A stretch of DNA of 64,000 bases from Streptomyces iakyrus (lineage in GTDB: Bacteria > Actinomycetota > Actinomycetes > Streptomycetales > Streptomycetaceae). Position numbers and translations under genes: made by a program. Positions 34,665 to 43,822 of the stretch are shown piece by piece (within the stretch, counting starts at the first letter, position 1; the number at the start of each line of letters is the position of its first letter). The stretch is taken from assembly GCF_000717055.1 (NCBI RefSeq), contig NZ_JNXI01000008.1:124001-188000 (forward strand), read 5' to 3'. The notes under the pieces were generated by a model that ran no database searches, was not told the origin of the DNA, and saw nothing but the letters and a program-made list of their open reading frames with translations.

Positions 34665-34892
34665 TCACCCGCCAAACCGGTGACGGTGGCAGTGGTCGTC
34701 AGACGATGATCGCCACACACCCGCCTCGAAGAAGGCCCGCGCCGCCGCGACCGCCCGGTGCACGTCGACGGGCTGCGCCTGGGCCGCGCGCCCGATCACC
34801 GACCGGTCGTGCGGCGAGGTGATGTCCAGGAGCTCCGGATCGCCGGGCTCCACCCAAGAACCTCCGATGAACAGCCGGTCGTAAGTGGTCAT
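34665..34892 (-). pseudogene. Aldehyde dehydrogenase N-terminal stub
   Basis: ATG 34892 has a GAGGAGAG site and opens like an NAD-dependent aldehyde dehydrogenase: MTTYDRLFIGGSWVEPGD, DITSPHDRSVIGRAA, VAAARAFFEAGVW. Homology stops near 34705 after about 60 residues; the catalytic Cys and cofactor domains are absent. The remainder of the frame is unrelated, so this is a 3'-deleted gene. Confidence 0.75.
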
Positions 34893-35017
34893 GCGCCGTC
34901 TCTCCTCAGGGAGCAGTTCAAACACCATCGATATCTGTCACTCTTCTGTAGTACTTGTGTGAATTTCCGTCGCATCTGCGCGCCAGGTGTCCGCCTCGCA
35001 CGACAGGGGAAACGACG

Positions 35018-35052
35018 CGTGGCCGGGGAGGGCAGAGCCCTCCCCGGCCACG
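35018..35052 (-). terminator. Strong hairpin terminator after msrA
   Basis: A 16-base perfect stem (CGTGGCCGGGGAGGGC against its complement) with a three-base AGA loop lies 14 bases beyond the msrA stop. Confidence 0.85.
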
Positions 35053-35065
35053 TCGGCGGTCTGGA

Positions 35066-35575
35066 TCAGCCGCGCCTGGGCAACCTCCAGTTCGGTCGCG
35101 GGAAGTGACAGGTGTAGCCGTCCGGGTAGCGCTGGAGGTAGTCCTGGTGCTCGGGTTCGGCCTCCCAGAACGCGCCGGCCGGCACCACCTCGGTCACCAC
35201 CGGGCCCGGCCACAGCCCGGACGCCTCGACGTCGGCGATGGTGTCCTGCGCGACGCGCCGCTGCTCGTCGTCGAGGTAGAAGATGGCGGAGCGGTAGCTC
35301 AGGCCGATGTCATTGCCCTGCCGGTCTCTCGTGGTCGGGTCGTGGATCTGGAAGAAGTACTCCAGGATCGTGCGGTAGTCGGTGGCGGTCGGATCGAACA
35401 CGATCTCGATCGTCTCCGCGTGCCTTCCGTGGTCACGGTAGGTGGCGTGGGGCTTGTCGTCGTCGCCGCTGTAACCGACCCGGGTACGGATCACACCGGG
35501 GAGCGACCGGATCAGCTCCTGCATCCCCCAGAAGCAGCCACCCGCAAGCAGCGCCCTCTCCTCGACATCACTCAT
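35066..35575 (-). CDS. msrA: Peptide methionine-S-sulfoxide reductase MsrA
   Basis: This 169-aa cytosolic enzyme reduces the S-form of methionine sulfoxide in proteins. The catalytic cysteine is in the hallmark AGGCFWGMQ (near residue 14), and the conserved [25 protein letters not shown] and [12 protein letters not shown] blocks follow. No resolving cysteine is seen near the C-terminus ([10 protein letters not shown]), so recycling may use another thiol system. ATG 35575 starts opposite a divergent TetR gene; the 220-base gap between them should hold both promoters. Confidence 0.95.
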   Translation of the reverse strand: MSDVEERALLAGGCFWGMQELIRSLPGVIRTRVGYSGDDDKPHATYRDHGRHAETIEIVFDPTATDYRTILEYFFQIHDPTTRDRQGNDIGLSYRSAIFYLDDEQRRVAQDTIADVEASGLWPGPVVTEVVPAGAFWEAEPEHQDYLQRYPDGYTCHFPRPNWRLPRRG

Positions 35576-35793
35576 GACGCATCACCCTTCTCGCCGCATC
35601 CGTCCACACGAGACCAGCCTCGCACACACGCCCTTCGCGTGCAGTCACCATTCTGACAGGTGACGATTCGATGGGTCGCGGCGGTCCTGCCACGCATAAC
35701 CGTTACATCGGCGTGGCGATTCCCCGACCTCCCTTCACGAAGGTGAGGCGATAGCCACCTCAGGTTCCACAGGCGACGACTAGACTCGGTGCG

Positions 35794-36336
35794 GTGAGAG
35801 CCGACGCCGCGCGCAATCTGGAAGCCGTCCTGACCACCGGCGCGCGCATGCTCGCCGCCGACCCGGGCGCGAGCATCGCGAACATCGCCGCCGAGGCCGG
35901 CGTGGACCGCCGCACCGTCTACCGGCGCTTCGCCTCCCGCGAGGACCTCCTGGCCGCGATCTACGCGGCTCGCCTCACGGCCATCGAGCACGCCATCGAG
36001 GACGCCCGGCTGCGCGAAGCCCCCGTCGCCGTCGCCCTGCACCGCTACGTCGAGAACATCATCGCCGTGAACCGCACGTGGCCCGTCGACCTCGCCCGCA
36101 TGCTCGCCGACGACAGCGTCCGCGCCCGCCGGGACGCCTCCGTCCGCGAGGTCGACACCTTCCTCCGGCGCGCCACGGAGGAAGGACTCCTGCGGTCCGG
36201 GCTCCCGCAGGGGTGGGCGGGCGCGCTGCTGGCCCAGCTCATGCACCTCGCGTCCCGGCAGATGCGCGAACTGAGCCCCGCGCAGGCGGCGGACGTCGTG
36301 GTCGACACCTTGCTGCGTGGAGTCGGAGAGTCCTGA
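35794..36336 (+). CDS. TetR-family transcriptional regulator
   Basis: This 180-aa protein has an N-terminal TetR helix-turn-helix (IANIAAEAGVDRRTVYRRF) followed by SREDLLAAIYA and a helical ligand-binding core. GTG 35794 is the first start compatible with the domain. It is divergent from msrA and may regulate it or itself. The ligand is unknown. Confidence 0.9.
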   Translation: MRADAARNLEAVLTTGARMLAADPGASIANIAAEAGVDRRTVYRRFASREDLLAAIYAARLTAIEHAIEDARLREAPVAVALHRYVENIIAVNRTWPVDLARMLADDSVRARRDASVREVDTFLRRATEEGLLRSGLPQGWAGALLAQLMHLASRQMRELSPAQAADVVVDTLLRGVGES

Positions 36337-36643
36337 CCGAATCCCTGGCGGGCCGGAATCCCACGGATGGCCGAGAAGCCGAGGGGGATCGCGGGCGACG
36401 GAGACTCCGGCCTGAGCCCATACGCGCCAATGTCACGTCCACGCGCCGCGGAAGCGGCCGACGGCACCCACCCCGCACCGCCGGCCCCTCGCACACCAAC
36501 TGCCTGGGCGAATGCGACTCCTGCCGGTCCGTCACGCTTTCGTCACGCACCATCCACACCATGAACACTTCCAGCCGCGTTACGCACGGCACCTCCCTCC
36601 CGGTGCAGACGCTGCGCCCGGCCGCTGCCTACCCTCCGTGGCC
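36337..36643. other. Intergenic stretch, no gene seen
   Basis: Open frames here lack ribosome binding sites and protein-like composition. The region should contain the promoter of the secreted protein that follows. Confidence 0.4.
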
Positions 36644-37171
36644 ATGCGATCACCCTTGATGAGACGTTTCGGTCTCACCGCCGTCCTCGCTCTCGCCCTC
36701 GCCGTGTTCGGCCTGGCTCCCGGCGCGAGCGCGGCCGGCCCGGCACCGGCGGAGCTGACCTTCGCCACCGACAGCGCCACGACCACGCCCGGCGGCTCGG
36801 TCAAGCTGTCGATGACCATCACCAACAACAACACGTATGACGTCTGGTTCGTGTACCAGACGATCGAGCCGACCTGGCTCACCACCCAGCGCCCCGACCT
36901 GAAGTACGGCTTCAGCGGGTGCAGCCTGACGACGGCGAACGGCCCCGCCCCCTGCTCCGGGACCGGCCCGGCCAACCTCGGCGCGAACTACGGCGCCACC
37001 ATCCCGCCCGGCCAGAGCCGTACGGTCACCCTGACGCTGGACGTCGCCGCCGACTCCGGCTGCAACGGCAACATCGGCTTCTACTCGTACTTCTACGCCG
37101 AGTTCAGCGACTCGACGAACGTCAGCGGCGGCCCGGTCTACACGCCGGTAACGCGCGTGCTCTGCGCCTGA
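36644..37171 (+). CDS. Small secreted protein of unknown function
   Basis: This 175-aa protein has a signal peptide (RRFGLTAVLALALAVFGLAP ending near ASAAGP), then a Thr/Ser/Asn-rich beta-sandwich-like domain with TTTPGGSVKLSMTITNN and PPGQSRTVTLTLDVAADSG, resembling extracellular Ig-like or DUF11-type folds. Cysteine pairs (GCSLTTANGPAPC, DSGC, RVLC) suggest disulfides. ATG 36644 or in-frame ATG 36659 could start it; neither has a strong ribosome binding site. It lies just upstream of the exopolysaccharide cluster but is separated from it by a 398-base regulatory-looking gap. Confidence 0.7.
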   Translation: MRSPLMRRFGLTAVLALALAVFGLAPGASAAGPAPAELTFATDSATTTPGGSVKLSMTITNNNTYDVWFVYQTIEPTWLTTQRPDLKYGFSGCSLTTANGPAPCSGTGPANLGANYGATIPPGQSRTVTLTLDVAADSGCNGNIGFYSYFYAEFSDSTNVSGGPVYTPVTRVLCA

Positions 37172-37368
37172 CGCCCGGTCCGCTATAGGCGAGCGTGACC
37201 TGAAAGCCGCCACACCCGGGCATGCGCTCCGGTCTGGACCACTGGCACGACGACCGGCGGGCCCCACCGGCCCGCCGGTGCGCCGCGCAGGGCCCGGACC
37301 AGCACGCCGAGCCCTGCCGCCCACCAGGCCCGGCCTCGTCCCGCGACCGGGAACGGCTCACTTCGCTT

Positions 37369-37387
37369 TCGAATGGGCCCCATTCGA
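37369..37387. promoter_or_regulatory. Palindrome 1 upstream of the exopolysaccharide cluster
   Basis: TCGAATGGG-C-CCCATTCGA is a 9-1-9 perfect inverted repeat about 180 bases before the first cluster gene. It looks like an operator for a dimeric regulator. Confidence 0.55.
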
Positions 37388-37402
37388 CACCTGCGCTTTT
37401 CC

Positions 37403-37422
37403 GTCATGTTCCGCAACATGAC
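37403..37422. promoter_or_regulatory. Palindrome 2 upstream of the exopolysaccharide cluster
   Basis: GTCATGTT-CCGC-AACATGAC is an 8-4-8 perfect inverted repeat 15 bases after palindrome 1. The spacing and arm length fit a dimeric DNA-binding protein; the regulator is unknown. Confidence 0.55.
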
Positions 37423-37569
37423 CGCGAAATCTCCACACAGGCATCACTATGTGACGCGAACGGATGCGTGACGAACCGGCTTCTGAGGGGGACGCCGGCG
37501 GCACGCAAGGGGGTGCGTCCGCTCCACGGGAGCCGTACTCGCCCCTGCCCGGGGAGGGGACCTCACCGC

Positions 37570-39696
37570 ATGAAGCGGACCTTACGCACCACCGTTCTCA
37601 CGGTGGGCGTGCTCATCGCCGCACTGGGCCTGCCGGCCGGCGCGGCCCACGCCGACACCACGCCCCGCGTCGATCTGCGGGTGCTGGTGGTCAGTGACGG
37701 CGGCCCGTCCACCGACGCGATAGCCGCCGAACTGACCGCGGCCGGAACGCCGTACACCCGGATCGACCTCACGCAGTCCGGCCGGACCGTGATCGACGCC
37801 GACTTCCTCGCGGACACCGTCGACGGCCGGCCGCGCGCGAAGTTCCAGGCCGTCGTGCTGCCGAACGACAACCCGTTCCCGGCCGGCTCAGCCGAGATGG
37901 CGGCCCTCACGGCGTACGAGCGGACCTACGACATCCCCCAGGTCGACGCCTATACCTACGCGCGTCCCGAAGCCGGTTTGCAGTACCCGATCCACGGCGG
38001 CTACTCCGGCAGCATCGACGGGAAGCGGGCGGAGGTGACCGCCGCCGGCAAGTCGGGCCCCTTCGGCTATCTCGACGGCGCGGTGCCCTTCGAGGACAAC
38101 GACCCGGCCGTCGGCGAGAGTTACGCCTACCTGTCGAAGCCCGTGGCGGGGGCCGACTTCACCCCGTACGTGGAGGCGACGATCCCCGGGCAGTCGGCCA
38201 AGGGCGCGCTGGTGGGCGAGTACCGGCACGACGGGCGGCGCGAGCTGGTCGTCACCTTCGTCTACAACCGGTACCAGCAGCAGTTCCGGCTCCTGGCCCG
38301 CGGCATCGTGGACTGGATGACCGGCGGTGTGCACCTGGGCGCCTCACGGAACTACTTCTCCGTCCACGTGGACGACGTGTTCGCCGCCGACGACCGGTGG
38401 AACAGCACGCTCAACTGCACGCCCGGCGACGTCGACTGCACGGACCCGAACGCGACACCCGACCCGATCCGGATGACGGCCGCCGACGTCGACCACGCCG
38501 TCGACTGGCAGAACGACAAGAAGTTCACCCTCGACTTCGCCTACAACGGCGCCGGCAGCGTCGACCACCGGGAGGACAACAACGGCGCCGACGCGCTCGC
38601 CGACCGGCTGATCGCGCGGCGGGGCGAGTTCCGGTGGATCAACCACACCTACTCGCACCCCTTCCTCGGCTGCGTGCAGGACACGACCGTGGTGCCCTGG
38701 AAGTGCGCGACCGACGCCGACGGCAGCACCCGGTGGATGAGCCGCAACGACATCTCCGACGAGATCGCAACCAATCGGGTCTGGGGCGAGCGTGCCGGAC
38801 TCCCGCTGGTGAACGACGAGTTGGTCACCGGCGAGCACTCCGGCATGAAGGTGCTGCCGCAACAGCCGGAGGACAACCCCAACCTGGCGCTCGCCCTCGG
38901 CGACAACGACATCACCTGGCTCGGCTCCGACAACTCCCGTGAGCCCGACCAGCGTCAGGTCGGTCCGGCCACGACCGTGCCCCGCTATCCGATGAACGTC
39001 TTCTACAACGCCGGCCGGGCTGCGGAACAGGTGGACGAGTACAACTGGATCTACACCAGTCGGGCCCAGGGCGGCAGCGGCATCTGCGAGGACAACCCGG
39101 CCACCACCACGTGTCTGGCGGCTCCGCTGGACGCCGCCACCGGCTACCCGGACCACATCGTGCCGCTGGAGACGCGGATCGCCCTCGGGCACGTCCTGGC
39201 CAACGACCCCAAGCCGCACTTCATCCACCAGTCGAACCTGGCCGAGGACCGCATCGCCTACCCCGTGCTCAACGGCGTCCTGGACGGCTATAAGGCCCTC
39301 TTCACGGAGGACACCCCCGTCGTGAACCCGCGGATGCGGGACATCGGCACCGAACTCCGGCGCCGGGCCGACTGGCAGGCCGCCCTCCGGGCCGGTGAGG
39401 TCACCGCCCACCGCGTCGGCGACACCGTGACCGTCGACGCGCCGGACGGGCTCGCGGTGCCGGCGACCCTGCCCACCGGCACCACGCTGGCCGGTGCCGC
39501 GTTCGGCGAGGCGTACGCGGGGACGGTGTCCGGCTGGACCCCCTCCACAGGCGAGCCGCTCGCTCTCACCCTGCCGGCGTCGGCCCCGGCTCCGGTCGCC
39601 GACGCCGCCGAACCCGCCCCGGCCACCGGCCCCGCGCCGAAGACGCGGTTCCCCGCGGGCGTCACCGATCCGGTGGGCCACACCTCGGACGGCTGA
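37570..39696 (+). CDS. Secreted polysaccharide deacetylase, Agd3-like
   Basis: This 708-aa protein has a signal peptide ending near AAHADT, a Rossmann-like N-terminal region (LRVLVVSDGGPSTD), and a metal-dependent deacetylase domain. FSVHVDDVF gives Asp268-Asp269, INHTYSHPF gives His359 and His363 in an HxxxH motif, and RYPMNVFYNA is a third conserved block. The order DD, HxxxH, third motif fits carbohydrate-esterase deacetylases and the overall size and layout recall Agd3 (CE18), which deacetylates fungal galactosaminogalactan. ATG 37570 follows GGGGAGGGG. It is first of the cluster; partial removal of N-acetyl groups would make a cationic polymer. The C-terminal ~90 residues are Ala/Pro-rich. 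Confidence 0.75.
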   Translation: MKRTLRTTVLTVGVLIAALGLPAGAAHADTTPRVDLRVLVVSDGGPSTDAIAAELTAAGTPYTRIDLTQSGRTVIDADFLADTVDGRPRAKFQAVVLPNDNPFPAGSAEMAALTAYERTYDIPQVDAYTYARPEAGLQYPIHGGYSGSIDGKRAEVTAAGKSGPFGYLDGAVPFEDNDPAVGESYAYLSKPVAGADFTPYVEATIPGQSAKGALVGEYRHDGRRELVVTFVYNRYQQQFRLLARGIVDWMTGGVHLGASRNYFSVHVDDVFAADDRWNSTLNCTPGDVDCTDPNATPDPIRMTAADVDHAVDWQNDKKFTLDFAYNGAGSVDHREDNNGADALADRLIARRGEFRWINHTYSHPFLGCVQDTTVVPWKCATDADGSTRWMSRNDISDEIATNRVWGERAGLPLVNDELVTGEHSGMKVLPQQPEDNPNLALALGDNDITWLGSDNSREPDQRQVGPATTVPRYPMNVFYNAGRAAEQVDEYNWIYTSRAQGGSGICEDNPATTTCLAAPLDAATGYPDHIVPLETRIALGHVLANDPKPHFIHQSNLAEDRIAYPVLNGVLDGYKALFTEDTPVVNPRMRDIGTELRRRADWQAALRAGEVTAHRVGDTVTVDAPDGLAVPATLPTGTTLAGAAFGEAYAGTVSGWTPSTGEPLALTLPASAPAPVADAAEPAPATGPAPKTRFPAGVTDPVGHTSDG

Positions 39697-39795
39697 ACGG
39701 CGCACCCGCACAGGACCCACCGAAGGTCACGGCCGCCCCGGCGGGCGGCCGTGACCCGCCCGAACCACCCCACTCCTCGGCCGTGGAGCACATCG

Positions 39796-41313
39796 ATGCC
39801 CGTTCCCCAGGGCGCGCGACGTACCGGAGCGACGCGCGTCACCCTGCTCACCGAAGGCACCTATCCGCACAGCCACGGCGGCGTCAGCGTCTGGTGCGAC
39901 CAGCTCGTCCAGGGCATGCCCGACCTCGCCTTCGACGTCATCGCCGTCACCGGAACCGGACGGGAGCCGCTCGTGTGGGACCTCCCCGCGCACGTCTCGG
40001 GTGTGCTGTCCGTCCCCATGTGGGGTGCCCCGCCCGCAGGCCGACCGCCCCGCGGCCGGGCCCGCAACCAACTCGCCGCCGCCTACGAGCGGTTCCTGGC
40101 CGCGCTGCTCGACCCGCGCGCCGAGGACGGGTTCCCGCCCGCCCTCTACGCGCTGGCACGCGCCGCGTCGGACGGGACGCTGAGCCCCTTCCTGCGCGGA
40201 GACCGGGCCGTCACGATCCTCACCGCGCTGTGGAACCGCCCCGGGCTCGCCGTCCGCGAGGCGCGGCCGACCCTGCACGACGCGCTCACCGCGACCGCCC
40301 TGCTGGAGCACGCCCTGCGTCCGCTGGCCGCCCCGGCCCCCGAGTCCGGGGTCGCACACGCCGTCAGCGGCGGGGTCGCCGTCCTGCCGGGGCTCGCCGC
40401 CCTCGAACGCCACGGCGTGCCGCTGCTGTTGACCGAGCACGGCGTGTACCTGCGCGAGCGCTACCTCGGCTATCGCACCGCGCCCTACCGCTGGCCGGTG
40501 AAGGCCGTGATCCTCGGGTTCTTCCGACTGCTCGCGCAGGAGAGCTACCGCCGGGCCGCACTGATCACTCCGGGCAACCGCTACAACCGGCTGTGGGAGG
40601 AGGAGGGCGGCGCCGACCCCGCGTCGATCCGCACCGTGTACAACGGCGTCGACCCCGCCGCCTTCCCGGCGGCCGGCCCCGAACCGGACGTCCCGACCCT
40701 CAGCTGGGCGGGCCGCGTCGACCCCATCAAGGACCTGGAGACCCTCGTCCGGGCCTTCGCTCTCGTCCGCGTCCGGCTCCCGCAGGCACGACTGCGGCTG
40801 TTCGGCGGGACGCCCCGGGGCGGAGAGGCCTACCGGGAACGCTGCGAGACCCTGGCCGCCGAGCTCGGGCACGCCGACGCCGTGACCTTCGAAGGGCGCG
40901 TCGACGACATCAAGGACGCCTACGCCGCCGGGAGCGTCGTGATGCTCTCCAGCATCAGCGAGGGCTTCCCCTTCACCCTGATCGAGGCCATGTCCTGCGG
41001 GCGGGCGACCGTCTCCACCGACGTGGGCGGGGTCCGCGAGGCCGTCGGCGACACCGGGCTCGTGGTGCCTCCGCGCGATCCGGAGGCGATGGCCGCGGCC
41101 GCGCTGGATCTGCTGGGCGATCCCGGACGGCGCAGGGCGATGGGCGAGGCGGCCCGGCTGCGGGTCATCGAGCAGTTCACCCTCCGGCAGACCATTGACA
41201 CGTTTCGATCCATCTATCTGGAACTGACCTGTCCAGCGCGGGAGTTGACGGACACGCCCACGGCCGGGACGGCCGCCCCGGCCGTCCACCGCACCGGAAG
41301 CCTCGCCCGGTGA
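39796..41313 (+). CDS. PelF-like GT4 glycosyltransferase
   Basis: This 505-aa cytosolic enzyme opens with the PelF/DUF3492 block LLTEGTYPHSHGGVSVW, then a GT4 C-terminal domain with WAGRVDPIKDLETLV and the EX7E nucleotide-sugar motif in EGFPFTLIEAMSCG. PelF-type enzymes polymerise GalNAc-containing exopolysaccharide from UDP-sugars. ATG 39796 has GGAG seven bases upstream. The 3' end overlaps the next gene by four bases (GTGA), so the membrane protein that follows is probably its partner, as PelG is for PelF. Confidence 0.85.
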   Translation: MPVPQGARRTGATRVTLLTEGTYPHSHGGVSVWCDQLVQGMPDLAFDVIAVTGTGREPLVWDLPAHVSGVLSVPMWGAPPAGRPPRGRARNQLAAAYERFLAALLDPRAEDGFPPALYALARAASDGTLSPFLRGDRAVTILTALWNRPGLAVREARPTLHDALTATALLEHALRPLAAPAPESGVAHAVSGGVAVLPGLAALERHGVPLLLTEHGVYLRERYLGYRTAPYRWPVKAVILGFFRLLAQESYRRAALITPGNRYNRLWEEEGGADPASIRTVYNGVDPAAFPAAGPEPDVPTLSWAGRVDPIKDLETLVRAFALVRVRLPQARLRLFGGTPRGGEAYRERCETLAAELGHADAVTFEGRVDDIKDAYAAGSVVMLSSISEGFPFTLIEAMSCGRATVSTDVGGVREAVGDTGLVVPPRDPEAMAAAALDLLGDPGRRRAMGEAARLRVIEQFTLRQTIDTFRSIYLELTCPARELTDTPTAGTAAPAVHRTGSLAR

Positions 41314-42728
41314 GCGGGCCGATGTCCCTCGAACCCGGCGGTGCCGAGCAGGACACGCTGGCCATCCGGCTGGCCGGCTCCCGTCCGCCGCGCCGTCGGC
41401 CGCGCTGGGCCCTCGACGACGCCACCCTCGCCATCCGGCTGCCCCGGCGCGGCCCCGACGACGAGGCGGTCAGTGAACTCGCCGCCGAACTCGCCGACCG
41501 CATAGGTCCCGCCGTCCATCCCTACGAGGTGGCCGCCCTTCTGGAGGCGGAGGGCCTGTCCGCTTCCCTGATCAACGAACGGTACGGCCACCCGAACCTC
41601 TTCTCCCTCGCCTGCGCGCTGTACGAACGGGTGCCGCGCACGTTCCCCGAACCCGCCCCGGCGGCCGACCCATGGCGCCCCGACACCGTCCGCTGTCTGC
41701 TGCGGGGCGTGCTGTTCGCGCTGCCCGGTCTCGCCTACCTGCTGACCGCACCGCTGTGGGACGGCGGCGGGTACGCCCCCGCCCTCATCGTCGCCGGACT
41801 CGTCTCCTGGGCGTGGGGGCAGGCACTCGGCCACCGTGCGCACCTGCGGCTGGCGACGGGACGCCGGGAGGCGGGCCGTACCCTCCTGGCCGGCGCGCCC
41901 GCCGGAGCCGTCGTGGCCACGGCGGCCGCCGCGCTGCCCGCCGACGGCGGGCCGGTGACCCTGGCGGCGGCGGCACAGTCCGCGTACCTGGCAGCGGCCG
42001 GAGTCCTGCTGGTGCTGGGCCGGGAGCGGCTGCTGCTGGCCGCGCTGAGCCCGCTGGTCGCGGGTGCCGCCGTCCTGCCGTGGTGGGAGCCGGGTCCCGG
42101 GCTCCGGGCCGGGCTGCCCCTGCTGACGCTGCTCGCCACGCTCTCCGTGACCGGCCGGGTCCTCCGGGGCGCCCTCGCCGTCCCGGCCGTCGCCGGTGCG
42201 ACCCGGCCGCGTCTGCTGTGGTCCCTGCCGTACGGCCTGTTCGGGCTGGCCGCGGGGGTGCTGGTGCTGCTGGAGGGGCGGGAGGAGCCGTACGCGGTGA
42301 TCGTGCTGACGCTGAGCATGGGGCCGGCGGAATGGCTGCTCTACCGCTACCGCGGACTGTCGGTCGCCGCCCTGCGCACCGCCGCCACGCCCGCCGGGTT
42401 CCTGCTGCGCTCGGCCAGCATCCTCGGCCTCTGTCTGCTGGCCTACCTCGCCCCGCTGCTGCCCGCGGCCCTGCTCGCCGGCGCCGACCCCGTCGCCCTG
42501 CTGCTGCTCGCGGCCGTTCTGTGGACCGCGCTGCTGCTCCAGGCGTTCGGGGCGGCCTGGTCGTCGGCCGGGATCTGTCTGACGGCAGCGGGCGGGGCCG
42601 GAGCGGTCCTCCTCTTCCACCTTCCACCGGGCGCCGACCTGGCCCTGCCCCTCGTCTGCGGCGCCGCCGCCCTGTGTCTGTCGGCGTGCGCGCTGTGGCT
42701 GCTCGGCCGGCCCGCCCCGCACGCCTGA
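41310..42728 (+). CDS. Polytopic membrane protein of the exopolysaccharide cluster
   Basis: This 472-aa protein has a soluble N-terminal ~130 residues (AAELADRIGPAVHPYEVAAL; YGHPNLFSLACALYERVP), then about ten to twelve transmembrane helices. GTG 41310 overlaps the glycosyltransferase stop by four bases. Position suggests it carries or exports the growing polymer, the job of PelG in Pel systems, or the membrane half of fungal Gt4c; sequence similarity to either is not visible by eye. In-frame ATG 41322 is an alternative start. Confidence 0.75.
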   Translation: MSGPMSLEPGGAEQDTLAIRLAGSRPPRRRPRWALDDATLAIRLPRRGPDDEAVSELAAELADRIGPAVHPYEVAALLEAEGLSASLINERYGHPNLFSLACALYERVPRTFPEPAPAADPWRPDTVRCLLRGVLFALPGLAYLLTAPLWDGGGYAPALIVAGLVSWAWGQALGHRAHLRLATGRREAGRTLLAGAPAGAVVATAAAALPADGGPVTLAAAAQSAYLAAAGVLLVLGRERLLLAALSPLVAGAAVLPWWEPGPGLRAGLPLLTLLATLSVTGRVLRGALAVPAVAGATRPRLLWSLPYGLFGLAAGVLVLLEGREEPYAVIVLTLSMGPAEWLLYRYRGLSVAALRTAATPAGFLLRSASILGLCLLAYLAPLLPAALLAGADPVALLLLAAVLWTALLLQAFGAAWSSAGICLTAAGGAGAVLLFHLPPGADLALPLVCGAAALCLSACALWLLGRPAPHA

Positions 42729-42777
42729 GCCCCGCCCCCCTCCCACTCCCCTCCCCCCATCCGAAGGGACACCGCAG

Positions 42778-43779
42778 TTGACTTCCGCACCGCTCGCCGC
42801 CGTCACCGGAGCCGAGGGCTTCATCGGCTCGCACCTCACCGAGGCGCTGGTCGCCTCCGGACACCGGGTCAGGGCCATGGCCCAGTACAACTCCTTCTCC
42901 TCCTACGGCTGGCTGGAGACCCTGCACCCGGACGTCCTGGACCAGGTGGAGATCGTCCTCGGCGACGTACGGGACCCCGGCTCCGTCCGCGGTCTCCTCG
43001 AAGGCGCCGACACCGCCTACCACCTGGCCGCCCTGATCGCGATCCCGTACTCCTACCAAGCCCCGCACAGCTACGTGGACACCAACGTCACCGGCACCCT
43101 CAACGTGCTGGAAGCCGTGCGCGCCCTCGGCACGCCCCGGCTGGTGCACACCTCCACCAGCGAGACGTACGGCACCGCGCAGACCGTGCCCATCACCGAG
43201 GACCACCCCATCAACACCCAGTCCCCCTATGCCGCTTCGAAGGCGGGCGGGGACCGGCTGGCCGACAGCTACCACGCCAGTTTCGACACCCCGGTCGTCA
43301 CGCTGCGGCCCTTCAACACCTTCGGGCCGCGCCAGTCGATGCGGGCGGTCATCCCCACCGTCATCGGGCAGGTCGCGGCCGGGGAGCGCACGATCACCCT
43401 CGGCGACCTGCGTCCCACCCGGGACTTCACCTTCGTCAAGGACACCGCACAGGCCTTCCTCGCCGTCGGTACCGCGCCCGCCGAGCGCGTGGTGGGCCGT
43501 ACCTTCAACGCCGGTACCGGCGGGGAGATCTCGGTCGGCGACCTGGTCGCGCTGATCGGCAAGGTGATGGACACCGCCCTCGACGTACGCGAGGACACCG
43601 CCCGCATCCGCCCCGCCAACTCCGAGGTGATGCGCCTCGTCGCCGACGCCAGCCGGCTCGCCGCCGCAACCGGCTGGCAGCCCGCGCACACGCTGGAGGA
43701 GGGCCTCGCCCACACCGTGACGTTCTTCCGCGACCCGGCCAACCTGGCCCGCTACAAGACCGGCATCTACAACATCTGA
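42778..43779 (+). CDS. NAD-dependent sugar epimerase/dehydratase (extended SDR)
   Basis: This 333-aa protein has the N-terminal NAD motif VTGAEGFIGSHL, the catalytic YxxxK in SPYAASKAGGD with the preceding STSETYGTA, and RPFNTFGPRQ. These are hallmarks of nucleotide-sugar 4-epimerases and 4,6-dehydratases. It starts at TTG 42778, behind AAGGGA; no nearby ATG gives the NAD motif. In this cluster it would make the UDP-GalNAc or UDP-Gal precursor, the part Uge3 plays in fungi. Confidence 0.88.
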   Translation: MTSAPLAAVTGAEGFIGSHLTEALVASGHRVRAMAQYNSFSSYGWLETLHPDVLDQVEIVLGDVRDPGSVRGLLEGADTAYHLAALIAIPYSYQAPHSYVDTNVTGTLNVLEAVRALGTPRLVHTSTSETYGTAQTVPITEDHPINTQSPYAASKAGGDRLADSYHASFDTPVVTLRPFNTFGPRQSMRAVIPTVIGQVAAGERTITLGDLRPTRDFTFVKDTAQAFLAVGTAPAERVVGRTFNAGTGGEISVGDLVALIGKVMDTALDVREDTARIRPANSEVMRLVADASRLAAATGWQPAHTLEEGLAHTVTFFRDPANLARYKTGIYNI

Positions 43780-43822
43780 CCCCGTCCGGCACGTCAGCGC
43801 ACGTTCACGAAGGAGGAGCCCC

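Larger units (their letters stand above)
37172..37569. other. Promoter region of the exopolysaccharide cluster
   Basis: No gene is supported. Two separate near-perfect inverted repeats (37369-37387 and 37403-37422) and a GGGGAGGGG ribosome binding site at about 37551 mark this as the control region of the cluster. Confidence 0.55.

Noticed and set aside
37183..37419. Small minus-strand frame upstream of the exopolysaccharide cluster
   Set aside because: It lacks a ribosome binding site and recognisable domains, and it covers the palindromic control sites.
37222..37569. Upstream extension of the deacetylase gene
   Set aside because: It would run through the two palindromes, and a proper signal peptide starts at ATG 37570 behind a strong ribosome binding site.
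38344..41289. Two long minus-strand frames opposite the deacetylase and PelF-like genes
   Set aside because: Both are Gly/Val/Arg-rich shadows with no recognisable motif, and they lie antisense to coupled, well-supported genes.
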